Below, in pieces: positions 54,377-62,822 of a stretch of DNA of 64,000 bases. Within the stretch, counting starts at the first letter, position 1, and each line of letters opens with the position of its first letter. Position numbers and translations under genes: made by a program. Origin of the DNA: Pseudomonadota bacterium (GTDB taxonomy: Bacteria > Pseudomonadota > Gammaproteobacteria > Burkholderiales > Burkholderiaceae_E); NCBI GenBank assembly GCA_023389055.1, contig JAEWFA010000024.1, positions 1-64,000 on the forward strand. Reading direction: 5' to 3'. The notes under the pieces are model-generated. The model searched no databases, was not told the origin of the DNA, and was given only the letters and a program-made list of their open reading frames with translations.

Positions 54377-54506
54377 CGCTTCAATTTGAAGCGTTGCTGG
54401 TCGTGGAATGGATTCCACGAGCGAAAACGCTTCTTCTGGGAGCGCCGAATCGTCTGATGCGAGCTGCGGACGTCGCGACTACCGTTTCCCAGGCTCCGCT
54501 CCCAGA
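54377..54506. repeat. Nested palindromes between prsT and the epimerase gene
   Basis: Three inverted repeats overlap. CGCTTCAA-T-TTGAAGCG occupies 54377-54393. Arms GAAGCGTT (54388-54395) and AACGCTTC (54426-54433) enclose TCGTGGAAT-GG-ATTCCACGA (54401-54420). TCTGGGAGCG (54435-54444) pairs with CGCTCCCAGA (54497-54506); the second arm lies in the end of the epimerase gene. The block could be a bidirectional terminator or a REP-like palindromic element; there is no T-run. Confidence 0.75.
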
Positions 54507-55534
54507 TACCACCCGATCGCCTCGCGCAACCCCCGCGCCACGTCATGCGTCGGCGCATACCCCAGCACCTCGCGCGCTCGCCCCACGTCCGCCAGCGAGT
54601 GCCTGACGTCCCCCGCGCGAAACTCGCGAAACGAAGCCTGCGCCGCCCCGACCCGCGAAGCCAGCGAAGGCTGCGCCTCCACGACCGCACGCCGAATCGC
54701 GTCGAACAGTTCCAACAGCGTCGTCCGCTCCCCCACCGTGATGTTGAACACCTCGTGCGCAGACGGCAACGCCTCGACCAGCGCCGCGCGCAGGTTCGCC
54801 TGCACCGCGTTCGCCACGTAGCAGAAGTCCCGGCTCGTCAGCCCGTCGCCGTTGATCCAGACCCGCTCGCCGGCAAGCAGCGCCGACACCCACTTCGGCA
54901 CCACCGCCGCATAGGCGCCTTCCGGATCCTGGCGCGGGCCGAACACGTTGAAGTAGCGCAGCCCGACACACTCGAGCCCGTAGGTGCGCGCCCACGTGTC
55001 GGCGAATAGCTCGTCGGCCGCCTTGGTCGCCGCGTATGGCGACAGCACCCGCCCGACGCGCGACTCGATCTTCGGCAGCGCCTCGTGGTCGCCGTATACC
55101 GAGCTCGACGACGCATAGACGAAGCGGCGCACGCCGGTGCGCCGCGCCGTATCGAGCAGCTTCACGAACGCATCGACGTTCGCCGCGAACGAGCGCACCG
55201 GTTGCTCGATCGACCTCGGCACCGACCCGAGCGCGGCCTGGTGCAGCACCACGTCGACGCGCCCCGACCCCTCGACAGCGTCGCGACACACCGCCTCGTC
55301 GCACAGATCGCCGTCGATGAAGCGAAAGCGCGCCCACGCCGTCTCGCCGACGGCCGCACGCACCTCGTCCAGATTGCGCCGATGCCCCGTCGCGAAGTTG
55401 TCGACACCCACCACCCGCTGCCCACCGCGCAGCAGCGTCTCGACCAGATTCGATCCGATGAACCCCGCCGCCCCGGTGACCAGCCAGCGCCGATCGACGC
55501 CGGCGAGCAGCGCGAGATTCGCGTCTGCGCTCAC
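54479..55534 (-). CDS. UDP-N-acetylglucosamine 4-epimerase (WbpP/TviC-like)
   Basis: This extended SDR enzyme would interconvert UDP-GlcNAc and UDP-GalNAc, or their uronic acids, for surface polysaccharide synthesis. The 351-residue product has the NAD motif LVTGAAGFIGSNLVE, FATGHRRNLDEV, the catalytic serine in YASSSSVYGDH, and YxxxK in SPYAATKAADEL, followed by YFNVFGPRQDPEGAYAAV. The GTG at 55534-55532 overlaps the stop of the dehydrogenase gene (GTGA). The C-terminus ends inside the palindrome cluster. It pairs with the dehydrogenase, as in Vi antigen and WbpO/WbpP loci. Confidence 0.88.
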   Translation of the reverse strand: MSADANLALLAGVDRRWLVTGAAGFIGSNLVETLLRGGQRVVGVDNFATGHRRNLDEVRAAVGETAWARFRFIDGDLCDEAVCRDAVEGSGRVDVVLHQAALGSVPRSIEQPVRSFAANVDAFVKLLDTARRTGVRRFVYASSSSVYGDHEALPKIESRVGRVLSPYAATKAADELFADTWARTYGLECVGLRYFNVFGPRQDPEGAYAAVVPKWVSALLAGERVWINGDGLTSRDFCYVANAVQANLRAALVEALPSAHEVFNITVGERTTLLELFDAIRRAVVEAQPSLASRVGAAQASFREFRAGDVRHSLADVGRAREVLGYAPTHDVARGLREAIGWYLGAEPGKR

Positions 55535-56811
55535 AGCCTCCACAGACGCATTCCCGCCTGCTCCACGCGCTGCGGATCGAAGGCCGACTTCACGTCGACG
55601 AACACCGCCCCCGGCTGCGCCTTCGCGGCGATCGCCTCGACCCCGAGCTCGTGGTACTGCGCATGCGAAACGGCAGCCACGACCGCCGCGGCCTTCGGCA
55701 GCTCGTCCCACGGCACGAGCTTCACGCCGTATTCGTGCATCGCCTCATCCGGCTCGGCCACTGCGTCGTGCACGTGCACCTTGACGCCGTAGCTCTCGAG
55801 TTCGCGCACCACGTCGATCACCTTCGAGTTGCGCAGGTCGGGAACGTCCTCCTTGAAGGTCAGCCCGAGCACGACCACCGGCGACTCCTTGATCGGAAAA
55901 CCCGCCGCGGCCATCTCGCGCACGGTGCGCTGCGCGATGAACGCACCCATGCCGTCGTTGATGCGCCGCCCGGCGAGGATCACCTGCGGGTGATAGCCGA
56001 GCATCTCTGCCTTGTGCGTCAGGTAATACGGATCGACGCCGATGCAATGCCCGCCGACGAGCCCGGGGCGGAACGGCAGGAAATTCCATTTGGTGCCCGC
56101 GGCCTTGAGCACCTCGTGCGTATCGATGCCCACCCGGTCGAAGATCATCGCCAGCTCGTTCACCAGCGCGATGTTCAGGTCGCGCTGCGTGTTCTCGATC
56201 ACCTTCGCGGCTTCCGCCACCTTGATGCTGCTGGCGCGATGCACGCCCGCCTGCACCACCGCCGAGTACAACTCCGCGACCTTCCCGAGCGTCTCGGCGT
56301 CGTCGCCCGAAACGACCTTCACGATCCGGGAAAGCGTGTGCTCCCGATCACCGGGGTTGATCCGTTCGGGCGAATAGCCGACGTGGAAGTCGGTGCGCCA
56401 TTTCATGCCCGAGCTTTCCTCGAGCACCGGGATGCACACCTCCTCGGTGGCGCCCGGATACACGGTGGACTCGTACACGACGATCGCCCCGCGCTTCATG
56501 TGACGACCGCAGGTACGACTCGCCGAAACCAGAGGAGAAAAGTCGGGTTTGTGACCGATGTCGACCGGCGTCGGCACCGCGACGACGAGGAAGTCGGCGC
56601 GCGCCAGTTCGGCCGGATCGTTGGTCACCTGCAGTCGCTTCGCTGCCTCGAAATCGCTCGCCGCCACCTCCCCGGTAGGGTCTTCGTGCCGGCGGAAATG
56701 CTCGATCTTCGAAGCGGAAAGATCGTAGCCGATCGTCTCGAACACCTTGCCGAATTCGACCGCCAACGGCAGACCGACATAACCGAGACCGACAACGCCG
56801 ACAATGCTCAT
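55531..56811 (-). CDS. tviB: UDP-N-acetyl-hexosamine 6-dehydrogenase (TviB/WbpO-like)
   Basis: The enzyme oxidises a UDP-HexNAc to the uronic acid in two NAD-dependent steps. At 426 residues it has the UDP-sugar dehydrogenase order: VGVVGLGYVGLPLAVEFG, a VVAVPTPVD motif, YESTVYPGATEEVCIPVLE, and the catalytic cysteine in LVGGHCIGVDPYYLTHKAE. The C-terminal domain has VVVLGLTFKEDVPDLRNSK. ATG at 56811 fits the family start. Its stop overlaps the epimerase start, so the two form one transcription unit facing away from the lytic transglycosylase. Confidence 0.9.
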   Translation of the reverse strand: MSIVGVVGLGYVGLPLAVEFGKVFETIGYDLSASKIEHFRRHEDPTGEVAASDFEAAKRLQVTNDPAELARADFLVVAVPTPVDIGHKPDFSPLVSASRTCGRHMKRGAIVVYESTVYPGATEEVCIPVLEESSGMKWRTDFHVGYSPERINPGDREHTLSRIVKVVSGDDAETLGKVAELYSAVVQAGVHRASSIKVAEAAKVIENTQRDLNIALVNELAMIFDRVGIDTHEVLKAAGTKWNFLPFRPGLVGGHCIGVDPYYLTHKAEMLGYHPQVILAGRRINDGMGAFIAQRTVREMAAAGFPIKESPVVVLGLTFKEDVPDLRNSKVIDVVRELESYGVKVHVHDAVAEPDEAMHEYGVKLVPWDELPKAAAVVAAVSHAQYHELGVEAIAAKAQPGAVFVDVKSAFDPQRVEQAGMRLWRL

Positions 56812-56955
56812 GATGGGATACGGGAATTCCGAGTGTGTTAGAAAGACCGCTCGCAGGCAGCGATGCTACGACGACGCTGCCGCGGGCACGAGGAAGAAGT
56901 CACCGGTCGGCAGGGTCGCCGATCTTACAATGGAGCTCCGGCAGCTTCGAAGAAC

Positions 56956-57897
56956 ATGATCCGCGCATCCGGTTCATTCGCCGCTTCGATGCTTTTCGCA
57001 TCCTTCCTTGCCGCGCCCGCCTCGGCGCAGGCGGCATCGAACGCGCACGATCTCGTGCGCGACGGCATCCGCTACGAGAATGCCGAAGGCGTGCCGCGCG
57101 ACTACGAAAAGGCGCTCGAGTTGTACTGCGCGGCGGCGCGGATGAACGACGCCGATGCCTTCCTGCGCATGGGCTGGATGTACGCCAACGCACGTGGCCA
57201 GTCGCGCGACGACCAGATCGCCAACACGCTGTTTCGTCGCGCAGCGTCGCTCGGCAGCGAAACCGCCGGCCGACTCGCGCAGATGGTTCGGGCCGAACAG
57301 AAGCAGGACAAGCTTCCCGGCTGCCTCACCCAGCGCGCCTCCTCCGCGTCACGCGACGACGGCCTCACGCCGGTCGTGGACGGCCCCGCGGAGTTCGGCA
57401 CCATGCCGACCGGCGCGCGGCTGGCTCTCGGACGGCTGGTCGTCAAGCTCGCCGGTGAGTTCCAGCTCGACCCGCGGCTGGTGTTCGCGGTATTGCGCAC
57501 CGAGTCCAACTACGACCCGCTCGCCCGTTCGTCGAAGAACGCGCAGGGGCTGATGCAACTCATTCCCGAAACCGCCGAGCGCTTTGCCGTCCGCAACGCC
57601 TTCGATCCCCTCGACAACCTGCGGGGCGGCATGCGCTACCTGCGCTGGCTGCTGTCGTACTTCAAAGGCGACGTCGTCCTCGCGTTGGCCGGATACAACG
57701 CCGGCGAAGGCGCCGTCGACCGTGCCCGAGGCGTGCCACCCTACCCGGAGACACTCGCCTACGTGCAGCGCATCCGCGCGCTCTACCCGCACGACCACCA
57801 TCCGTTCGACCCTCGCGTGACCGACCCGTCGCCCTGGCTGCAGAAGCAGGCCCGCCAGGCGGCACTCGAGGTGCAGCGAACAACCCGATCCCGGTGA
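56956..57897 (+). CDS. Lytic transglycosylase with Sel1-like repeats
   Basis: The 313-residue product has a signal peptide (SFAASMLFASFLAAPASAQA), two Sel1-like repeats (DYEKALELYCAAARMNDADA, FLRMGWMYANARGQSRDDQ) and a C-terminal SLT domain. The catalytic Glu is in VLRTESNYDPLARSSKNAQG, followed by GLMQLIPETAERF and LALAGYNAGEGAVDRARG. It cleaves peptidoglycan in the periplasm. Within this locus it could open the wall for the export complex. TACAAT at 56926-56931 is a possible -10. The ATG at 56956 places the signal peptide correctly. Confidence 0.88.
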   Translation: MIRASGSFAASMLFASFLAAPASAQAASNAHDLVRDGIRYENAEGVPRDYEKALELYCAAARMNDADAFLRMGWMYANARGQSRDDQIANTLFRRAASLGSETAGRLAQMVRAEQKQDKLPGCLTQRASSASRDDGLTPVVDGPAEFGTMPTGARLALGRLVVKLAGEFQLDPRLVFAVLRTESNYDPLARSSKNAQGLMQLIPETAERFAVRNAFDPLDNLRGGMRYLRWLLSYFKGDVVLALAGYNAGEGAVDRARGVPPYPETLAYVQRIRALYPHDHHPFDPRVTDPSPWLQKQARQAALEVQRTTRSR

Positions 57898-57905
57898 TGT
57901 AGTTC

Positions 57906-57923
57906 CGGGCGCTTCGTCGCCCG
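57906..57923 (+). terminator. Hairpin downstream of the lytic transglycosylase gene
   Basis: CGGGCG-CTTCGT-CGCCCG forms a 6-bp GC stem 8 bases after the stop codon. There is no T-run, so it may be a weak or factor-assisted terminator. Confidence 0.3.
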
Positions 57924-58066
57924 ACGTGGCATCTTTGCGGGCGCCGCCGACGGACGGCTGCGCCTGCAAGGCCGGAGCGGGAACAAACTGTCAGATGCTC
58001 CGGAAGCGGTCGAGCCGGGGTGGGAATAACACCGGGTCCGGAACCCGTACAACGAGGAGTCTCTCG

Positions 58067-58660
58067 ATGCTTCGATCCTTCGTCGCATTTCTGGCCGCCG
58101 TGCTGGTGGCGGGCTGCGCGTCCACCCTGCCCTCGGCGCCGCAGCAGGCAGCCGAACCCGACTATCGCTACATCATCGGCCCCGGCGACACGCTGAACAT
58201 CGTCGTCTGGCGCAACCCGGAGCTGTCCACCTCGGTACCGGTACGCCCCGACGGACGCATCACCACGCCGCTCGTCGAGGACCTCGTTGCGCAGGGCAAG
58301 AACCCCACCGACCTGGCGCGCGAGATCGAAACGGCGCTGAAGAAATACCTGCAGGATCCGGTCGTCACCGTCGTCGTCACCGGCTTCGGCGGCGGCAACG
58401 ACGAGCAGGTGCGCGTGCTCGGACAGGCGGTGAAGCCTGCCACGTTGCCGTACCGCCAGAACATGACGCTGCTCGACGTAATGATCGCTGTCGGCGGTCT
58501 CACCGACTTCGCCGCCGGCAACCGCGCGGTGCTCTTCCGCGGTGCCGACAAAAAGGCGTACAACATTCGCCTGGCCGATCTCATCAAACGCGGCGACGTG
58601 GACGCCAACATCCAGGTGTTGCCGGGCGACGTGATCATCATTCCCGAAAGCTGGTTCTGA
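58067..58660 (+). CDS. XrtA/PEP-CTERM system polysaccharide export lipoprotein (Wza/EpsE-like)
   Basis: The 197-residue product is a small outer-membrane polysaccharide export protein. It has a lipoprotein signal (AFLAAVLVAGCAS, Cys17), then the polysaccharide export domain (YIIGPGDTLNIVVWRNPELS, VRPDGRITTPLVEDLVAQG) and SLBB-like parts (VRVLGQAVKPATLPY, ADLIKRGDVDANIQVLPGDV). The family found with exosortase A ends shortly after IIIPESWF, as here. GAGGAG lies 8 bases before the ATG. It starts the export gene run that continues to the window end. Confidence 0.92.
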   Translation: MLRSFVAFLAAVLVAGCASTLPSAPQQAAEPDYRYIIGPGDTLNIVVWRNPELSTSVPVRPDGRITTPLVEDLVAQGKNPTDLAREIETALKKYLQDPVVTVVVTGFGGGNDEQVRVLGQAVKPATLPYRQNMTLLDVMIAVGGLTDFAAGNRAVLFRGADKKAYNIRLADLIKRGDVDANIQVLPGDVIIIPESWF

Positions 58661-58676
58661 AAGCGGTAGAGGCAGC

Positions 58677-60245
58677 ATGGCAGAAACACTCGCCCTGATC
58701 CGGTCGACGCTACGCGCGATCTGGTTCTATCGATGGACGGCGCTGCTGGTTGCCGTCGTGATCGGCATTGCCGGTTCGTTCTATGTCTGGAAGATGCCCG
58801 ATCGCTACAGCGCGTCGGCTCGCGTTTTCGTCGACACGCAGACGATCCTCAAGCCGCTGCTCAGCGGGCTGGCGGTCGAGCCGAACGTGAACCAGGTCGT
58901 CGAGATGATGGCGCGCACGCTGGTGAGCCGGCCCAATGCGGAACGCGTCGTACGCGCCGCCGACCTCGATCTGAAAGCGAACACGCAGGCCGAGCGCGAC
59001 GCGATCATCGACCGGCTGATGCGAAGCATCCGGCTGAGCGCGGTCTCACGGGGCAACAACCTGTACGCGATCAGCTACGACAGCACCGATCCCGCCACTG
59101 CCCGTAACGTGGTGCAGTCGCTTCTGAACATCTTCGTCGAGTCGAGCATGGGCGCCAAGCGACGCGATACGGCGCAGGCGCAGAAATTCATCGACGAGCA
59201 GATCGCATCGTACGAACAGAAACTCGTCGCTGCAGAAAACGCGCTGAAGGACTTCAAGGTGCGCAACATGCGCCTGATGCCCGGCCTGGCACCGGATTAC
59301 CTGGCGCAGGTTGCGGCGCTGGAGTCGCAATTGCGCGAAGCTCGCCTCGAGGTGCGCCAGGCCGAGACTGCGCGCGACGAGCTGCGCAAGCAGATGACCG
59401 GCTCGGCCCCGCTGGTCCTCGGACCACCCGAGATCCCGGTGGCGAGCGCGGTGTCATCCCAACCCACCGAGTTCGATGGGCGCATCGAAGCGCAGCGCCA
59501 ACGACTGGACGAGCTCAAGCTTCGCTTTACCGGCGTGCACCCCGACGTCGTCGCGACCGAACGCGTGCTGAAGGAGCTCGAGGCACAGCGCGATGCGGCG
59601 CGCAAGAAAGCCGCGGAAGCGGCAGCGGCAGCTCCCGACGGGGGCACGGTCGCCAACCCGATCTTCCGTGAGCTGCGCATCGCGCTCGCCGATTCCGAGG
59701 CGCACGTCGCTTCGTTGCGAACGCGCGCTGCCGACTTCGAGAGCCGCTTGGCCGAGGCGCGCGAACTCGCGCAGGCGGTGCCGCGCATCGAAGCCGAATA
59801 CAAGCAGCTGAATCGCGACTACGACGTCAACAAGGCCAACTACGAAAAGCTGCTCAGTCGACGCGAGTCCGCGCAGATGTCGGGCGAGCTCGATGCATCG
59901 GCCGGAATCGGCGAATTTCGCGTCATCGATCCGCCTCGCGTCGACCCGAAGCCGGTCGGTCCGAATCGCCCCGCGCTGCTCGGAATCGCGCTGTTAGTGT
60001 CGCTCGCGGGGGGGGTGGCTATTGCATTCCTGCGCGACCAGCTGCGGCCGACTTTTCTCGACCTACGCTCGCTGGCCCGCGAGACCGGGTTGCCACTGCT
60101 CGGAGGCGTCTCGTACATCTCCACCGCGACTGAGCGCGCCCGCGCCCGATTCGCCACGGTTGCGTTCACCGGTAGTACCGTCGGATATGTGGCGTTGTTC
60201 GGGCTGGCGATCGCCTATTACGCGCTGAAAGGCGCACAGCACTAA
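58677..60245 (+). CDS. XrtA/PEP-CTERM system chain-length determinant protein
   Basis: The 522-residue inner-membrane protein has a Wzz-type layout with an N-terminal helix (WTALLVAVVIGIAGSFYVW), a large periplasmic coiled coil and a C-terminal helix pair (LLGIALLVSLAGGVAIAFL and VGYVALFGLAIAYYALKG). The opening ETLALIRSTLRAIWFYRWTA and KMPDRYSASARVFVDTQTIL are typical. The coiled coil includes QAVPRIEAEYKQLNRDYDVN. It sets polymer length and anchors the tyrosine kinase. Genes on each side are 8-16 bases away, so this is one operon. Confidence 0.93.
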   Translation: MAETLALIRSTLRAIWFYRWTALLVAVVIGIAGSFYVWKMPDRYSASARVFVDTQTILKPLLSGLAVEPNVNQVVEMMARTLVSRPNAERVVRAADLDLKANTQAERDAIIDRLMRSIRLSAVSRGNNLYAISYDSTDPATARNVVQSLLNIFVESSMGAKRRDTAQAQKFIDEQIASYEQKLVAAENALKDFKVRNMRLMPGLAPDYLAQVAALESQLREARLEVRQAETARDELRKQMTGSAPLVLGPPEIPVASAVSSQPTEFDGRIEAQRQRLDELKLRFTGVHPDVVATERVLKELEAQRDAARKKAAEAAAAAPDGGTVANPIFRELRIALADSEAHVASLRTRAADFESRLAEARELAQAVPRIEAEYKQLNRDYDVNKANYEKLLSRRESAQMSGELDASAGIGEFRVIDPPRVDPKPVGPNRPALLGIALLVSLAGGVAIAFLRDQLRPTFLDLRSLARETGLPLLGGVSYISTATERARARFATVAFTGSTVGYVALFGLAIAYYALKGAQH

Positions 60246-60253
60246 GGACGCCC

Positions 60254-61249
60254 ATGAGTCTGATCGAACGAGCCGTCGCGCGGCTGAACGCTGAGCAGGG
60301 CGCCGCGGACGTCTCTTCGCAACCCCCGGGACCGGCAACGGCCAGGGCCGAGCGCCCCACCTCGATCGAAGCTCTCGCCGATCGGCTCGACGCGATCGCA
60401 GGCGACGAAGTTGCGCTGGCGGCCGAAGTCGAGCCGCGTGCGCGCAGTCTAGCGCCCGAGCAAACGACCCAACCGATCGCGCCGCCCGTCGAGCGCGAGG
60501 CGGTGCGCATCCACCTCGAGGGACTGCGAGCGCGCGGCATGGTCGTGCCCAACGGGGCGGCAACGCAAAGCGCGCACGAATTTCGCGTCATCAAGCGTCC
60601 GCTACTCGGCAACGCCTTCGGACGCCACGGGCAGGGGCCAGTCAGGAACGGCAAGCGCATCATGGTCACGAGCGCGTTTCCCGGCGAAGGCAAGAGTTTC
60701 ACGTCGGTGAATTTGGCCATGAGCATCGCCGCCGAGCGTGACCATGGCGTGCTACTCATCGACGCCGACGTCGCTCGCCCGACGATTCCCCGCGAACTCG
60801 GCATTCACGCCGACGTCGGCCTGATGGACTGGCTGATCGACGGCGGCCCCGACCTTTCGCAGCTCGTACTGCCGACGAATGTCGAGACCCTGTCGCTGCT
60901 GCCGGCCGGACGCCACGACCAGCACGCCACCGAATGGCTTGCGAGCGAAGCCATGGGACGTCTGCTCGACGAGCTCAGCAAGCGTTATCCCGATTGCGTC
61001 CTGATCTTCGACTCGCCCCCGTTGCTCGTGACGACCGAGGCTCGCGTGCTCGCGTCGTACATGGGCCAGATCATTATGGTCGTGGAGTCGGGGCGCACAC
61101 CCCGGGAAGCGGTCACGCAGGCGCTGTCCACCATCGAGTCGAACGAGATCGTCGGTCTCGTGCTGAACAAGGCGCGCAACATTGAGAGCAACGGCTACTA
61201 CCAGGGTTACGGATACGGCTACGGATACGGGGCGGCCAGCTCCTCGTAG
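60254..61249 (+). CDS. XrtA/PEP-CTERM system tyrosine autokinase (BY-kinase)
   Basis: The 331-residue product is a cytoplasmic BY-kinase that regulates polysaccharide polymerisation through the chain-length protein. It has the Walker A motif TSAFPGEGKSFTSVNLAMSI, Walker A' VLLIDADVARPTI and Walker B CVLIFDSPPLLV. The C-terminus is a tyrosine cluster (YYQGYGYGYGYG), the expected autophosphorylation tail. The first ~130 residues are a variable linker with EFRVIKRPLL before the kinase domain. It follows the chain-length gene by 8 bases. Confidence 0.93.
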   Translation: MSLIERAVARLNAEQGAADVSSQPPGPATARAERPTSIEALADRLDAIAGDEVALAAEVEPRARSLAPEQTTQPIAPPVEREAVRIHLEGLRARGMVVPNGAATQSAHEFRVIKRPLLGNAFGRHGQGPVRNGKRIMVTSAFPGEGKSFTSVNLAMSIAAERDHGVLLIDADVARPTIPRELGIHADVGLMDWLIDGGPDLSQLVLPTNVETLSLLPAGRHDQHATEWLASEAMGRLLDELSKRYPDCVLIFDSPPLLVTTEARVLASYMGQIIMVVESGRTPREAVTQALSTIESNEIVGLVLNKARNIESNGYYQGYGYGYGYGAASSS

Positions 61250-61253
61250 CGCC

Positions 61254-62822
61254 GTGCCGGCCGCATCGCGCAGCGCTTCTCGCATGCTCCTGGGTGCGGC
61301 GGCGCTCGCACTGTCAACAGGCGCTGCCGCGCAAGGACTTATCGGACTCGGCTATCCGCTCGAGAAGCCCGGGCTGCAGCCGGGGGTGCGTGCCACCGCC
61401 ACATGGTCCGACAACGTTCGGCATAGCGCGGCAGGCGGCGACAGCGACATCATCCTCGAGGTTTCGCCGTACATCGTCGCGGAATCGAGTGCTCCGCGCG
61501 CCAACTACCGTCTCTTCTACCAAATCCGCAATTTCCTGCGGGTTAGCGAAGGCGAAACGAACTTCTTTCGCCAGGCGCTAAACGCGCAGGGCAGCTTCGC
61601 GCTCATCGACGACCGCTTCGGCGTGGATCTCACGGGGTACATGGGAACGATCGGCGCCTCGGCGATGGGGCCGATCTCGAGCGATCCCGGATCGTCGTTC
61701 AGCAACACGGCGAACGTTCGCCACTTCAGCGTCTCGCCGTGGTATCGCGACGTACTGGGGCGGCTCGCCACCTACCAGTTGCGCTACACGGTTGCGCACA
61801 GCGGCGGTAGCAGCAGCTTCGCCACTGCGAAGCTCAGCCAGACGGCATCGGCCGCGGTCGACGGGATCCAGGGCGCTTCGAAATGGAACTGGCGCTGGCA
61901 CGGCTCGATCCAGCGACGGGAGTTCAACAGCGGCTTCACCCGGGATCGGCAGCATTCGGGCGGCATGCTCTTCTACAACATCTACCCGACGCTGCGCGTG
62001 TACGGGATGATCGATTACGAGCAGATCGACGGCCTGCGCAATGAGGACGGCGACACCGAAGGCTACGGCCCCGGCGCCGGCTTCGACTGGACGCCGTTCC
62101 AGCGCACGAGCATCAGCGGGTCGGTCTCGAAGCGCTACTACGGGACCATCGGCAACCTGGCCGCCTCGCACTCGACGCAGCGCACGACAATGGGACTGCG
62201 CTGGTCGCGCTCCGTGCTCACAAGCGCCGACGCGTCGCTGCTCATGTTCAATCCGGCATCTCTAACCTCGGGATTTGGCGCCGGCATCGGCGCGGCGAAT
62301 CCGGTGATTACCAGCCTGCTGTCGTCCGGCATCGTGCTGCCGCCGGGAACCGTGCTCACACAGGGCATGTTCACCGACGCGGCCATGATGGTCCGGCAGC
62401 TGACCGCGTTCTGGGGTCTGCGAGGCGCGCGTAACTCGCTCACCCTGACCGGCTTCTTCTCGAACCGCGAGTCGACCACCGAACTGCAATCGAACACGCG
62501 GCTCTCCGGCATCCGCGGCAGTGCCACCTTCGGCGGGATCTTCGTCGGTGAGATTCGCGAGCGCGGTCTCGTCGTGTCGTATTCGCATCGGCTCGACGGC
62601 CGATCGGCGATAGACGTCGTCGCTGACCGACGCAGGATTGAGTCACCCACGGCGTTCTTCGAGACGCAGTACACGTCGTTTCGCGTCGGCTATCGCACAT
62701 GGATCACGAGCGACATGGAAGGCTTCGCCGGCGTGCGCCGACGCGTCCAATCGGGTCACGGACGCAGCGCTTCGTACGACGAGAACTCGATCTACGCCGG
62801 CGTCGACATGAGGTTCTACTGA
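61254..62822 (+). CDS. XrtA/PEP-CTERM system outer-membrane beta-barrel protein
   Basis: The 522-residue product matches the outer-membrane protein of PEP-CTERM loci. A signal peptide (MLLGAAALALSTGAAAQG) is followed by many amphipathic beta strands with aromatic ends, such as VRATATWSDNVRHSAAGGDS, LRYTVAHSGGSSSFATAK, RTSISGSVSKRYYGTI and the terminal SIYAGVDMRFY, ending in Phe-Tyr. It probably forms the outer-membrane pore for the polymer. The start is uncertain: GTG at 61254 (given) or ATG at 61284. The stop overlaps the next ATG by one base (TGATG). Confidence 0.86.
   Translation: MPAASRSASRMLLGAAALALSTGAAAQGLIGLGYPLEKPGLQPGVRATATWSDNVRHSAAGGDSDIILEVSPYIVAESSAPRANYRLFYQIRNFLRVSEGETNFFRQALNAQGSFALIDDRFGVDLTGYMGTIGASAMGPISSDPGSSFSNTANVRHFSVSPWYRDVLGRLATYQLRYTVAHSGGSSSFATAKLSQTASAAVDGIQGASKWNWRWHGSIQRREFNSGFTRDRQHSGGMLFYNIYPTLRVYGMIDYEQIDGLRNEDGDTEGYGPGAGFDWTPFQRTSISGSVSKRYYGTIGNLAASHSTQRTTMGLRWSRSVLTSADASLLMFNPASLTSGFGAGIGAANPVITSLLSSGIVLPPGTVLTQGMFTDAAMMVRQLTAFWGLRGARNSLTLTGFFSNRESTTELQSNTRLSGIRGSATFGGIFVGEIRERGLVVSYSHRLDGRSAIDVVADRRRIESPTAFFETQYTSFRVGYRTWITSDMEGFAGVRRRVQSGHGRSASYDENSIYAGVDMRFY

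Noticed and set aside
54342..54457. A 38-codon frame between prsT and the epimerase gene
   Set aside because: It runs through the palindromes and reads as their translation, with no ribosome site of note.
57930..57942. TGGCATCTTTGC as a sigma-54 promoter for the export lipoprotein gene
   Set aside because: The GG and GC are only 9 bases apart; 12 is required.
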